The notes beneath the pieces were generated by a model. That model saw nothing but the letters and a program-made list of their open reading frames with translations, did not search any database and was not told where the DNA came from. Below, piece after piece: positions 18,801 to 27,430 of a stretch of DNA of 64,000 bases. Origin of the DNA: a virus. Within the stretch, counting starts at the first letter, position 1. Every line of letters starts with the position of its first letter. Where the stretch lies: IMG/VR virus record IMGVR_UViG_3300032282_005033, positions 1-64,000 of that record. One strand, written 5' to 3'. Both the position numbers and the translations under genes were made by a program.

Positions 18801-19129
18801 TCAGTATTGTCCATAAGAAAATTACTTATGGATACTTCTGAGTTTTTAACTATTGGAGAATGTTTTACTTGATGTAGTTGTGCGTTGCTTTTTGCGTATC
18901 TAAGTACACCAAATTCATCTGCATACATCATGAAATCATCTTCTGTTGCCATATTATTTGCGGCATTTTCTGGCGTCAGACCAGAAAGGTCAACAACGTT
19001 TAAGTAATTTTTTGGTGTTATTTCTTCTGATGAAAACCAACCCAAATTTACTGCATCATCGGGGAGTGATGAACCAGTCCTAATTGCATTTTCAAAACCG
19101 TTATCAGTAATATTAGAAAATGGCTTCAC
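12815..19129 (-). CDS. Giant baseplate/adsorption protein with peptidoglycan-binding domain, 2104 aa
   Basis: A 2104-residue protein of many small beta domains. Around residues 1120-1190 there is a probable PG_binding_1-type domain: YVLYIQYTLNKEANLAVKL, then TGVYDAATSAAVKTYQSQK, matching the family pattern 'vk.lQ..L....tG.yd..T..AVk.fQ'. A Gly/Ser/Thr-rich linker (near residues 965-995, TVSGQSGSNTVTTTTTVTG) separates the N- and C-terminal halves. The domain would let the baseplate hold cell-wall peptidoglycan during infection. The gene lies between a paralogous fibre gene and the frameshifted baseplate gene. It contains no in-frame CGG despite its length. The adsorption role is inference; the wall-binding domain is a moderately secure reading. 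Confidence 0.78.
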   Translation of the reverse strand: MKPFSNITDNGFENAIRTGSSLPDDAVNLGWFSSEEITPKNYLNVVDLSGLTPENAANNMATEDDFMMYADEFGVLRYAKSNAQLHQVKHSPIVKNSEVSISNFLMDNTDSITDKNYTSRIDEFESSLFAHSYYVSRFFTIIPATASIYSGIQNSIKINDPDKYNIRVVDGSGNKYSDEYGNNKYQVYIEKYEYPGRTLQSEFCRIIVTLDASDPIGLYLVYDKYEKTSDNLPYNQFLNYKEYINAIPTYSYAVEETEVIDPSSFNRRVYSTQLFAHKENRLLKSKTEDEGWKVVTPKKAIQDPRTFQNFNWRLLAKINYDFSKVIDKYEDTERAVLNVAVLYSGSITNAKNAYVFANLEEAAFNQQNFLFNNPFAPTGSNKTQKNYWCVDIDNYVSNYASLSNGFDLDFVVWTPNQAITANQKRTIDMMMDHGISVFVDCSNLDQTNLNTSGLSSFNFNLNSTLKTTGLLQLADDYVNGESVFNSLDMADYTESTSIKHFGVFGTRIDVFNSNAVRPVRAFSSSPEASDGTAKSIAWILDGGVKYTTVIKDKYNLNSEFSPFAVFSLNPILAFVNDNYGSSGTGVSVPNNDLLNNFPLGKVGSQIQLGYSQASLGANYLFMNIISECNKNKVNSKLKFSQDSAVVWNISPWRNSWTINGKKDSNGKINVLFDDEKQLFKFSEKTIEKTDNVTVQSTDTNFCREINSSLGKLLLDDFEATSMQVDSETLIASDFSNVEFYIECSNDNVGFLNFSTIDNTNYIFADVKTSYSIHKLNTAAKNKLSSSQLTIDAYSKVYSKEFDIKSIYYPYIILDYSQDQSYEAKSNSIINTPKEYLPGSQFVRDYDYAFKTQVFVTQLKANKYTYDVNWSTSFTTDLDAVIKNAKVITQKATEATPDGTHSDIYREVDENEKAVTGSTYVYNGKLFPTNIYSATDLLSKKPKDTSKPINNFVYTNDIPTSGRSDEYMIYGSGSGTVSGQSGSNTVTTTTTVTGVLGGTVANRGYDESVIPPVSESAAIKSSFTGTAWGTEEGLFANGRGSHIYWFVSRYGSTYAINSDFSSFQDKYYYTSQNLMPSRTYSIADVLKKMFDTWELYEPRLNTAAAPIITTQTITVNTPAANAGSGLVTNKYVLYIQYTLNKEANLAVKLTGVYDAATSAAVKTYQSQKNLDWVDAITDSQTKSVMAMYWLDLKKHNPTKFNQYYAAAPQDAKVYIDNALVYSDIGQVPSGKEYRRISFTGTAGPQRIQDFIIMKVKQVQNTSGTAQKWQKLEKLYIAAGSWPVTVKNVYFYDQNLTATKHEAPLPGSSIRAKSSITPGLTIAAGAGEWIDCGNLQGIKYVMVEVWGNKLNDPVLGPYAEGFSLRDVAFKITTPEKGKDALPELSAEGNSIASATAHGRIYGKTTLQSGDFGLFKLGSIADAIGYPGSTITAIYLDSIDVYGELKDSAGNQIIDADGNPAILSDTQGIDKLIYSPSQAFDNSNYSWTYNTATVVVESLSTSSYIGGVSPAITSIARSGITTPTQLTSGEISAQFSIVSTRAPWYQITTTNGVELESIETSVEKEVSNFYVADADIKGLNSRQNKKLSINAKDGAVVLTNSLGQPEGFPNYNSFLGQANVETSFGSTILKWNLKDANGVSVPPPDGLQWGFYNISTREFLGKKLSYQYYTTHMRDLYIGLIAYDADRNAATSTNIIGIDNRFGALSEFQFPAKSICPVYSVKISDRAKISISNPPKDLSKFDEWFINVSRGRFYKKITPPLNYNFTNWLKNYKGVELRCFFDTTKIQIPSSDIFGSGYYDVFEENPIVLSETDIQLRHGSVYCTQQQLNKLGMINYLTDASPIEPWLKVSIKNQNLEWVEIGLNQIRNYNKHTGTISFSKEIVPSDPSDIRVTYVVKNPNIKIYHIDGVELPLNPFTAHSGYTYLFDQNTITLQEVLKDNGNFIKPVHFYLLPTEVEQLVNGEYVPVADYSLATTPIQFTVDYSIFNPRSVNYNPFAIHIGTSVVNNSFDLENMSFLDLRVKGGGISAGTPMQNLVDEKPNILSFADVISGKGYLYPNGGYVIIKIPKEVNDNFTSKEYIYNIVRSNLTAGVAFEIQDMDGNDWRTI

Positions 19130-19131
19130 TA

Positions 19132-22100
19132 TTATTCCTCTTCATAGTCTGGGTGGAGATTCTTATAGCTCTCAACAACATATGGCGTAGCCCCTAAAAG
19201 ACCCATTTGATATTGTTCATATCTAGATACAGGATACCATTTTGGTAAGTTCCAAGAATTTTTAAAACTATTTTCATAAAACACTTTATCTGTATTAGGG
19301 TTCTTTTTAAATACTGGGTTTTCTAAATAATGATAATAATTCGTTGTACTACCTTCAACAGAAGTTAAAGTAGGTTCGGCCGAATTTGACTGGTTAACAT
19401 CATATCTCTCATACCAGTAAACTATATCTCCTGCTATAGTAACAGGATTGGCGTTAGGAGTACTAGCAAATTCGCTATCTACTACAACAAACCAATAGCC
19501 CGGAGTTGCGTCGTTTTGAGCCCTATAGTGGCCTATGGAAAAATCACCATTTGAATTTGCCGTAGTCATTCCAGCCAATTGAGATTGATTTGGTTCTGAG
19601 GTTGATGTAGAATAAGATCTATTTAAAGTTTCATAAAGATTTCTACCCCTTCTCCAATAAACCTTTGCATTTGGAGTGGCGTGTCCGATAATGTCTACTG
19701 TTTCTACCCCATCAGCATTTATGACTTTTTTTGTCACTTCTGAGGTAACTTTTTTAGGGACGTTTAATTGCGGTTTTACATAGTAATTTACTGTTGCAGA
19801 TGAAACCACGTTACCTTGCCAAGCGTCTAATGCATTTATGTATACATATTGTGTGGTGGGTGTGGCAACATTTGATCCAGTATATTTGATATATGCTCTT
19901 GCATAACCGTCTTCACCTGTTTGGACTGAGCTTGGAGTTGCGGATCCATTGGGTGTTATTATGTCTACATAATAAGCTTGTTTTGGATTTTTATTGATAT
20001 CTTTAGTCCAAATATTTAAAGCCATAAAATCTTTTGAATTAGCTATTATTTGATTTGGCGAAAGTTTTCCTTCGACTTTATCAAAATCATATTCATTATG
20101 CGATAAGTAAATATACCCTTCATCAACTGAAGTAATTAAAGGATTTAAAGGTAACACAAAATCTTCAAAATCACTGTCAAATACTGAAGACTCGTATGTG
20201 ACATCTATGTAGGGAGTACTACTTTCTGTATGTAATATATTAATTTTTGTTCTATAAGAATTATCAAATTCATTATAATATTGGTTATCAACAGTAAATG
20301 TTTTTTTAACTTTGTAAGTAATTTTATATTCTTTATTTTTTTCTATTAATCCTGTTGAATTTAATACTGAAGAATTAATTATATTATTTTCTGTACTTAA
20401 ACCAGTGGCTACAATTTCTCCAGTATATTGATCATATATTGTAATATCATAAACATCTTTATATGCTAATGCAATATAGTCATCAAATCTTGCGATAATG
20501 TATTCATAGTTATATTCAGACAGCGTGGTTGGTGTGGCTTCATCAAAAAAAGAAACTTGAGTATATTCTTCATCATCTACAGTCACAATTATTGGTGCGC
20601 CCTGTCTTGCAACCTGTGGTAATAAAAATTCAGTGTTGCTATATTCTGAATAAAATTTGGGTTTTGCGTAAATATATCTATCTTCACCATTTTGGTAATA
20701 CCAACCAGTTTTTATACTTGGATTAATTGAATAATTTTCCCTAAATAAATACTGAGCATAGAAAGGAACATTTTTTATATGGTACTTACCAGTAGTCGGA
20801 TTAAGATAATTCAAAAGTCCTTCTGGAGTTGCGCCTCCCACTTCCAACATTCTCTGCCACATTGATTGATCAACAAAAGATGAATCATAAACACTTGCCC
20901 CAAAATCTTTAGCGGTTTGCAACATAGAGGTATGCCATAGGCCATATATAGCTACATTATCATTTTCATTTAAAATTTCAATATCAGAAATCCATAAATT
21001 AGGAGACGATCCATAATCACCTAAACCAAAATCAGATCTTTGAAAATCAAAATATCCAATTAAATCAGGTTTTTTGTTATTCATTAACTGATAACTTGAA
21101 GTTGCACCATCGATTAAAACACCTTCATCAGATATATAAAAGTCTATTTGATTTTCATAATCAGCCGTAAACTTTTCCCAAGACATATAATCAAATGGAT
21201 ATAGTGAAGAGTCATTTGACGAAATGACCAGTTGATTAGGAGTTGATTTATATGGAAATTTAATATTTGTAAAATAGTAATTTACAGTTGATCCAACAGT
21301 ATTAATATAGCTTTCATGTTGATTAGGAGTAGCAAAATTTGGTGTGATAAAACTAAATAATATATTTGGCGTTGCAGGTATTAGGTAGGTTAGTCCATTA
21401 TCTCTATTTTTTGAAATTCCACCATAACCTTGATACGGTGGTGTAGACAAGTCTATGTCATATGAATCTTCAACAACATTTGATATGTGGACATATATAG
21501 GAGTTGCCCCATATGGGATCGTGAAATTTTTAACCACATCTTGTGGAGTAAACGTTATGTTTGTTTTTTGGGTAATATCATTTGAGTTATTTAGAGTGTT
21601 ACCAAAACGATGTGATCTTATTTTTGGAGTATTGACAATACGTTTTTTTGTTGGGTTATAAATTTGTGAACCAATTTTTAATTTTATCGCGTACGGCGAA
21701 TCATTTATTTGTGATGCAGTCTTTATAATTTTTTTAGAAGTATCTTTAGCATACGTGTTAGGGGTAGCATCTAGGAATCCTATCGTGGCGTAGTTCCCTG
21801 TTGCACCTGATGGTCCAGTAGCACTAACAAAGCTTATTGTTGCAGCATCGACGGCATAAAGTGGTATCTCAGACAGTCTATAGGACTCTGTGGCGGAGGC
21901 CGTAAATGTATTAGTATATGGATCTCCTGAACTGTTATAAAATACAGATTCTCCACTGGTGAAGTTAGAAGATGTGAATATATTTTTTACCAAAAATTCT
22001 GGCGAAGAACTTTGTCCGTATATGTTTTTTACATAATCAATATATCTTGCTTTATAAACCGCGTCGTTTGGTATGTCCCCGTGTAAATTCAGTAGTAGTT

Positions 22101-23872
22101 CAACATCATATGTGACAGTTGCTGTATCATTTTCTATATAATCTTCATAGTAGGAAATATAACTATCGTATACGATGTTTATCGGTTCATAAGCTGGTTC
22201 TGTATTTTCAAATTTCAAACCGCTAACTCTAAGACCAAATGAGTACTTATTTATTTCTTTATCAATTTTTTCTAATTTAATTCTAGCGTCTTCAAAATCT
22301 CCAACTCCAGGTTGATACACTTCAGAATAAAAACTTGTCGTTGCTGCATCTAGTATCGTTGGCAGAGACGATACGCCCTCCTGTTTTGCTCCAGCGTAAT
22401 CCCAGTAAGATTCTCCCCACTTAATATAACCATAATTAGATGGATATTGAGTATTAAGATACTGTACAAAATTTATAAAATTATCTGTAGGAATTCCTTC
22501 TTTAGTAAAATATTTGGCTATAGATTCTAAGTCTGAAATTTCTAATACCTCTGGTGTGGCTCCTAGGTAGTCAGAGTTTGGCGTAGCACCAAAAGCCCTC
22601 CATATATCCAACTCTCTTCTTAAAGTTAATTTAAAGTTATTAGAGTTAATGGCCGGTGGATTTTGGTTAACATCAAGTATTCTTTTTGCGAAATTAGAAT
22701 TAGACTCTAGATATAATCTTTGTAAACCAACCCTAAGGCCAAATTCATCAAAGCTGTTAAACATCTGAGTAGTTACTGGATTAACTAAAGTATTATCTAT
22801 ATATAAGTTTTTAAATTCTTTAATTGTTATTAATTCTCCAGAAATGAAATTATAATAAAAAACATAATCAGTTGTTCTATGATCTAAAAGATCTTTTATT
22901 GTAGAAACCCTTGCCAGTTCTGCGTTGTCACCAGTAACTTTAACAAATCCAGGTCTTACTGGTGTATATGTATAGGCCCAAGCTATTTCTGTTTGATCTG
23001 CTGAATTTATAAAAGAATCTAATTCAATCCTACTTATCAATTCATCTACTCTATCCAGGTCGTCATTTATTAATGAATTAATTAATTTACCAGCTGTAGT
23101 TTCTGGGGTAGCCAATGATGGCGTTGCTCTTTCTAGAGAGTCAGAATAAATCTTGGTCCATGATGGAAAATTAGAAAGAATATTTCTAGTATGGTCTGAT
23201 ATTACTGGAGAAATAATATCTTCTATTTGTATTTGAACTAATAGCAGGAAGTTTGCATCGTCCAATGATGACGTTGAGTTGAATATAACTTCAAATTTTG
23301 AATATCTTTTTACATCTCTTAAAAAGAGTAAAGTAGTTTTATCGTTAATATATGCTATCTGTTGCCACTCGGATACTTGTGCATCATCTTGCGATGATGC
23401 GTAGATCTTTATTTCGCAACTAGGAACTTCTGTACCAGGTAAGTTTGTTAGGGCATTTTTATATCCAATAATATCTATTCTAGAACTGGTATCAACGAAT
23501 CTATATGGTTGAACCGTACCATAATCTTGCCCTAAGATCCAATATGGAGAAGATTCAGTAAAATTAAAAATATAATTTCCATCTTGATCCTGAGCGTTTT
23601 CAAAAACTGAATATGTTCCGTACGTTCTGGTCTAGAAAAAATTCACCATAATTTGTTACTGTTGCATAGGGGCCTATTGTTGGAGTGGCGTTAGGTAAAA
23701 TTTCCGTTCCAACAAATGTATAATCACCAAGTGGGTTGATTCCAGTTGCTGATCTTATAGTTGAGTAATTTGAATAAAATCTATTTGAATAAAGATCTAT
23801 AACATTGGACGTCCACGTATTACCTGATATGTTAAAATCAGTTTTATTTAACGCAAGGAAGTATGTTTTCAT
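19132..23872 (-). CDS. Baseplate/fibre protein expressed through a +1 frameshift at CGG, 1579 aa
   Basis: Two pieces form one gene. The first frame runs from the ATG at 23872 and would stop at 23600 after 90 residues. The second frame has no credible start of its own: codons just after the junction read GTYSVFENAQDQDGNYIF and stay open to 19132. The second frame is closed upstream by TAG near 23633, so the shift must fall in about 35 bases. These contain GTA CGG AAC (CGG at 23620-23618, codon 85). Skipping one base gives 1580 codons including the stop, an exact fit. The protein is beta-rich with tandem immunoglobulin-like segments near the C-terminus (around YVDIITPNGSATPSSVQTG). It carries 16 Ala-Thr-Pro tripeptides. 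AAGGG precedes the ATG. Function: probable host-contact baseplate protein. Confidence 0.78.
23618..23620 (-). promoter_or_regulatory. Frameshift codon 1: GTA CGG AAC, +1
   Basis: In the upstream frame the minus strand reads CAG AAC GTA CGG AAC ATA, then a stop six codons past CGG. Skipping C gives GTA-GGA-ACA-TAT, which continues the long downstream frame. A TTT TGA A sequence a few codons later (23604-23600) could also permit a prfB-like +1 slip. The CGG is favoured because the other four junctions also have CGG. Confidence 0.75.
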
Positions 23873-23890
23873 TTACCCTTATTCCTAGAT

Positions 23891-25153
23891 TTATACTGCA
23901 TCAAGCCATATTGAGTACTCTGAGGTCACACCGTGTTCTGGGTGCACAAACATTAAGTGCTGACATGGTCTACTCATAGAGTGAAAATACTCCTGTGCAT
24001 ATGTGTTGTAGCTTTCTGGAGAACCAGATATTCTCAAGGTGGAACTTCCTAGTGTCATCTTTGCCTGTTGATGGTAGTGGCCCATAAATACATCTTGGAA
24101 TTCTTCTGGGATTGCCCCATCTTTCCAACCCATTACTTTTCTATAGTAACTAGTAATTGAGTTTGGTGATGGCATTTGGTCTCCGTGGATCAAAAGAGTT
24201 GAATAATCACCAATTTTATCTACTGCATACCAGTGTCTTTCGCCTCTTCCATCTGGAATATTAAAATTAATTCTTTCATTCTTGGAAAATATAAGACTAG
24301 TTATCTTATATAGTAATCTATCCATATTCGATTCTGGGTCATACATTTTGCGGTTTCTTCCACCAACTGATCCATGGTTCCCAATAACTGCAGTTACATT
24401 AACTTGCTTAAAGTTTTCTAGTGCTGTTCCAAAGAACTTACCCAGTATCTCAGGACCATTAACACCAACCTGCCTATAAATACCTGAATCAATCAAATGA
24501 CTTTGTCCTGGAAAAATCTCTTCACCCTCAACAATATCACCCAACATCCAAACATGCAGGTTATCAATTGGATGGTCTGCTCTTTGGATTTCAACTATCT
24601 CTAACATTTTTTCTGTATAGAGTTCTATTCTTTTTGCAGCTATTTCAGAATTATAATCTGGGGTAACTTTTCCTAACTGCCAATCGGCAAAGACGACAAC
24701 AGCAGTTTCTGGTGTGCCCTTACCACCCTTACGAGGCTCTCTTCTTTGTATTTCTGGAAGCTTAAAATTAGCAAAAGCATCGTAGGCTGCTCTATAAATC
24801 GTTTCTGATGCTTGTTCACTTATATTTTTATACTTGTCTGCAGAACGAGCTAATCTTTTATTTTCTGATCTCAGAAAATCTATTGTTGAAGATGGTACTG
24901 TGCTCGTTAATGGCGCAGGAAAATCTTCATCATTTTCATTAAACGACATCTCATCAACTGTATCGTAGAATGAATCTTGACCCGTTGCAAAATAACGTGA
25001 TGCTTGCTCTTCGTCAACTTCTTTTGCAAAAACATTGTCTGCCAATATATCACCAGGGAGGTCGTCTTCTCCCTCCACCAAGCCTCTCGCGTGCTTCATA
25101 TTTTTGGCTTTTATTATATGAGTTTTAGTGACAAGAAATAGCTTGTCTGACAT
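23891..25153 (-). CDS. Calcineurin-like metallophosphoesterase
   Basis: The metallophosphoesterase motifs appear in order: FADWQLGK (first metal ligands, near residue 151), GDIVEGE (near 205), GNHGSVGGRN (near 260), HGDQMP (near 318) and GHYH (near 355). The protein is about 420 residues. The N-terminal 130 residues are a separate charged segment, partly coiled. The substrate could be a nucleic acid or nucleotide phosphoester; the motifs do not decide. It lies between baseplate-J and a baseplate gene, an odd place for an enzyme, so it may be a virion or assembly enzyme. I take the ATG at 25153, spaced 8 bases from AAAGAG; a GTG at 25162 is possible. Confidence 0.85.
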   Translation of the reverse strand: MSDKLFLVTKTHIIKAKNMKHARGLVEGEDDLPGDILADNVFAKEVDEEQASRYFATGQDSFYDTVDEMSFNENDEDFPAPLTSTVPSSTIDFLRSENKRLARSADKYKNISEQASETIYRAAYDAFANFKLPEIQRREPRKGGKGTPETAVVVFADWQLGKVTPDYNSEIAAKRIELYTEKMLEIVEIQRADHPIDNLHVWMLGDIVEGEEIFPGQSHLIDSGIYRQVGVNGPEILGKFFGTALENFKQVNVTAVIGNHGSVGGRNRKMYDPESNMDRLLYKITSLIFSKNERINFNIPDGRGERHWYAVDKIGDYSTLLIHGDQMPSPNSITSYYRKVMGWKDGAIPEEFQDVFMGHYHQQAKMTLGSSTLRISGSPESYNTYAQEYFHSMSRPCQHLMFVHPEHGVTSEYSIWLDAV

Positions 25154-25172
25154 AAGTACCACTCTTTCAGTT

Positions 25173-26342
25173 CTAATAACCTTGTGAAGACATTATAACA
25201 GAAAATAGCGATACTGTCCCAGCGATCATATATTCTCTATCAGTTGGTAATCTGAATAAACCTTTTGGCAATTCTTGGCCCTTTGAGGTAACGCTTAGTA
25301 TATTCACTGATTTTATTAATTCAGAAGAAGCTCTGATTTGGGCTTCTAGTGCAGCAAAATCTAATGATCCGCCTATTGTAAATGAATTTAAATATCTTTT
25401 CACAAAGAGATTTGCCTGGCTTTCAAGTGCATTGATTGTACTTTGCCCTAATCCTTGCGGCAAAACGATGCTTGCTACAACCCCAATAGGTACCCTGTCT
25501 GCCAGTCTTATGTTCAACTTAATACCAACAGGTTTTCTTGCTGAAAGGGTTGAGAGTATATTTTGAACAAAAGATGGATCAACTCTTTGTGATTCTGGGA
25601 CAACAATCACATCGCATGAACCAAGGCCGTAAGAAGATTCTCTTATCCTAACATCTCTTACTCCAGGAATAGAAAGTGCGTTTAACCTCATTGCTTCAGT
25701 TGTCCCATATGATCTTTCTTTTATTGAAAGACTTATTCTTCTTCTGTAATTGTCGTCACTTTCCATACCAGAAACAGAATAAACTTCTTTTGGATTTGAA
25801 CAATAGATTATTGTTCCATCCGCAGAAACAAAATTGTGTTTAGTTAATGATCCTTTAGCTGCAGTAAAATCAGCTGTATTAAAATTAGCTGAAACTCTAC
25901 CATAAGCCCTTGTTGTGCTAGCTAAAATTATAACGTTTGAATTTAAAATATATTGATACTGTCTTTCAGCAAATTCGGTAACATCATTATAGATATATGT
26001 TCCAGCTGGAATAACGATATCAGAAGCTGCTGGTGTAGCTATATAAAATTCAATATTAAAGCTGTCAGTTTCTTGTTGGACATCTGGAGAAACTGTTTTC
26101 CTAGATACACCATACAGGGCTCCAATCATGTCCAGTGATCTTCCAGATGCCGTGGCAATAGAGCTTTGATCAACTGCAAACTTTAACGCTTGATAAAGAT
26201 CTCCTACTTCTACTGCAACTGATTCAGCAAATGCCCTAACAATTGAGCCAGGATATGTTGCAGTAATGTTTGCATTCTTTTCTAAAGAAAGCAACATCCT
26301 TCCTAAAATCTCAGTGCTTGTTTTACTGTTTACTACTGGCAT
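25173..26342 (-). CDS. Baseplate J-like wedge protein
   Basis: A 389-residue protein with baseplate-J/gp6-like features: an N-terminal helix, then ASGRSLDMIGALYGVSRKT near residues 60-80, SDIVIPAGTYIYNDV near 115, SGMESDDNYRRRISLSIKE near 205 and IPGVRDVRIRESSYGLGSCDVIVVP near 225-250. In contractile tails this protein dimerises into the wedge ring around the hub and triggers sheath contraction. It follows the gp25-like gene by 13 bases, the usual W-then-J order. One Ala-Thr-Pro (IATPAA) is inserted just before SDIVIPAG. Confidence 0.88.
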   Translation of the reverse strand: MPVVNSKTSTEILGRMLLSLEKNANITATYPGSIVRAFAESVAVEVGDLYQALKFAVDQSSIATASGRSLDMIGALYGVSRKTVSPDVQQETDSFNIEFYIATPAASDIVIPAGTYIYNDVTEFAERQYQYILNSNVIILASTTRAYGRVSANFNTADFTAAKGSLTKHNFVSADGTIIYCSNPKEVYSVSGMESDDNYRRRISLSIKERSYGTTEAMRLNALSIPGVRDVRIRESSYGLGSCDVIVVPESQRVDPSFVQNILSTLSARKPVGIKLNIRLADRVPIGVVASIVLPQGLGQSTINALESQANLFVKRYLNSFTIGGSLDFAALEAQIRASSELIKSVNILSVTSKGQELPKGLFRLPTDREYMIAGTVSLFSVIMSSQGY

Positions 26343-26355
26343 AAGGTTCCTATCT

Positions 26356-26742
26356 TTAAATATTCTGTGTTACCGATAGTGTAATCGGTTCAAATCCATT
26401 ATCTTCAATATGTACATCAAATCTTATTGAATTAGCAGAAGTTGGTATTGCATCAATTGATATCCTTCTTCCCCTAAAAACTCCACCCTTTGTTTCATTT
26501 TCTAAAGCATCTCTTATTATTCTTTTTCCCAATTCACCAGTTGACTTACTCTGCGGCATTCCTTTTAAAAGGGATAGATCGCAACCAAGCGTTGGGTATA
26601 TTGTAAAGTCATTTGGCTCAGTCATAAGACGAAGGTATATTTGTTGAGTATCTTTTTGTGCCAAACTTTGAGTCATGGCTATATCTTTATTTGGTGATAT
26701 CCTTATATCCCCACTAAGATCAAAATAAAAATCGCTCATCAT
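26356..26742 (-). CDS. gp25/GPW-like baseplate wedge protein
   Basis: A 128-residue protein with the gp25-like lysozyme-fold layout: DFYFDLSGDIRISPNKDIAM, then QSLAQKDTQQIYLRLMTEPN, YPTLGCDLSLLKGMP and a final strand pair ending in FEPITLSVTQNI. Proteins of this family (T4 gp25, P2 W) join the sheath to the baseplate wedge. The start overlaps the end of the upstream spike gene by 4 bases (ATGA type), indicating coupling. Family placement is well supported by length, pattern and its J neighbour. Confidence 0.88.
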   Translation of the reverse strand: MMSDFYFDLSGDIRISPNKDIAMTQSLAQKDTQQIYLRLMTEPNDFTIYPTLGCDLSLLKGMPQSKSTGELGKRIIRDALENETKGGVFRGRRISIDAIPTSANSIRFDVHIEDNGFEPITLSVTQNI

Positions 26743-27428
26743 TTATCCAAATCGTTTGTAATCCAAGGGAAATTTTGGGTATTATTAGCTTTACCCAGGT
26801 CATTATTATTAACCTTTTCTAACGCTGTAGCAAACGAATAACCCTCTTCCATATAACCCTTAATTAAATCTACTTCAGAATCAGAATGTGTTTTTGCATA
26901 ATTGTCAAGCAATGTTTTTTGCTCAAACGACATACCTGATGGGTCTTCAGTTGGTTCTTCAGTTTGCTTTTGTGCTATTCCAAGGCCATATTCTCCAATA
27001 ATAGTAATAGGAGTGATGACTTGGTCTTCGGTAAAATCTTGTAAATTATTTAAATAATGGTTAGTCCTATGATAGGCCGGATTGTTTAAAAAGTCTCCAG
27101 TTTTTAAAAGAGCTGGCTCATTATACACATCAGATGCTGGATTAAAAGATTTATCATTCCATCTCAGTCCATCATCATCTCTACAAAAGAATTTTATTGA
27201 ATCTGCAAAAAACGAAATACTTCTAGTATTTGGGTTTATAACAATACCTATACCAGGTGCTGCAAATATCTCTATCTCCCCACCATCAGCTATTCTCATA
27301 AAGCCCTTATTGTCTGGATGGGTTAAGCCAACTTCTCTATGGGAAAATTCTTTTCTTTTTTTTAATTCCGCAGATTCATTAAATACATTGGACATTTTAT
27401 TTTCTGGTTGGTCTGAATTATAAATCAT
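26739..27428 (-). CDS. Baseplate spike-associated beta protein, 229 aa
   Basis: A 229-residue protein. The central part GGEIEIFAAPGIGIVINPN followed by SISFFADSIKFFCRDDDGL is a regular beta series of the kind found in tail spikes. The next segment (LRWNDKSFNPASDVYNEPAL) resembles conserved tails of phage spike/gp45-like proteins. The C-terminal 80 residues are helical and acidic (LIKGYMEEGYSFATALEKV). It follows the OB-fold protein by 2 bases and probably assembles with it below the hub. The ATG at 27428 has a poor ribosome site; an internal ATG near 27392 is an alternative start. Confidence 0.75.
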   Translation of the reverse strand: MIYNSDQPENKMSNVFNESAELKKRKEFSHREVGLTHPDNKGFMRIADGGEIEIFAAPGIGIVINPNTRSISFFADSIKFFCRDDDGLRWNDKSFNPASDVYNEPALLKTGDFLNNPAYHRTNHYLNNLQDFTEDQVITPITIIGEYGLGIAQKQTEEPTEDPSGMSFEQKTLLDNYAKTHSDSEVDLIKGYMEEGYSFATALEKVNNNDLGKANNTQNFPWITNDLDK

Positions 27429-27430
27429 TT

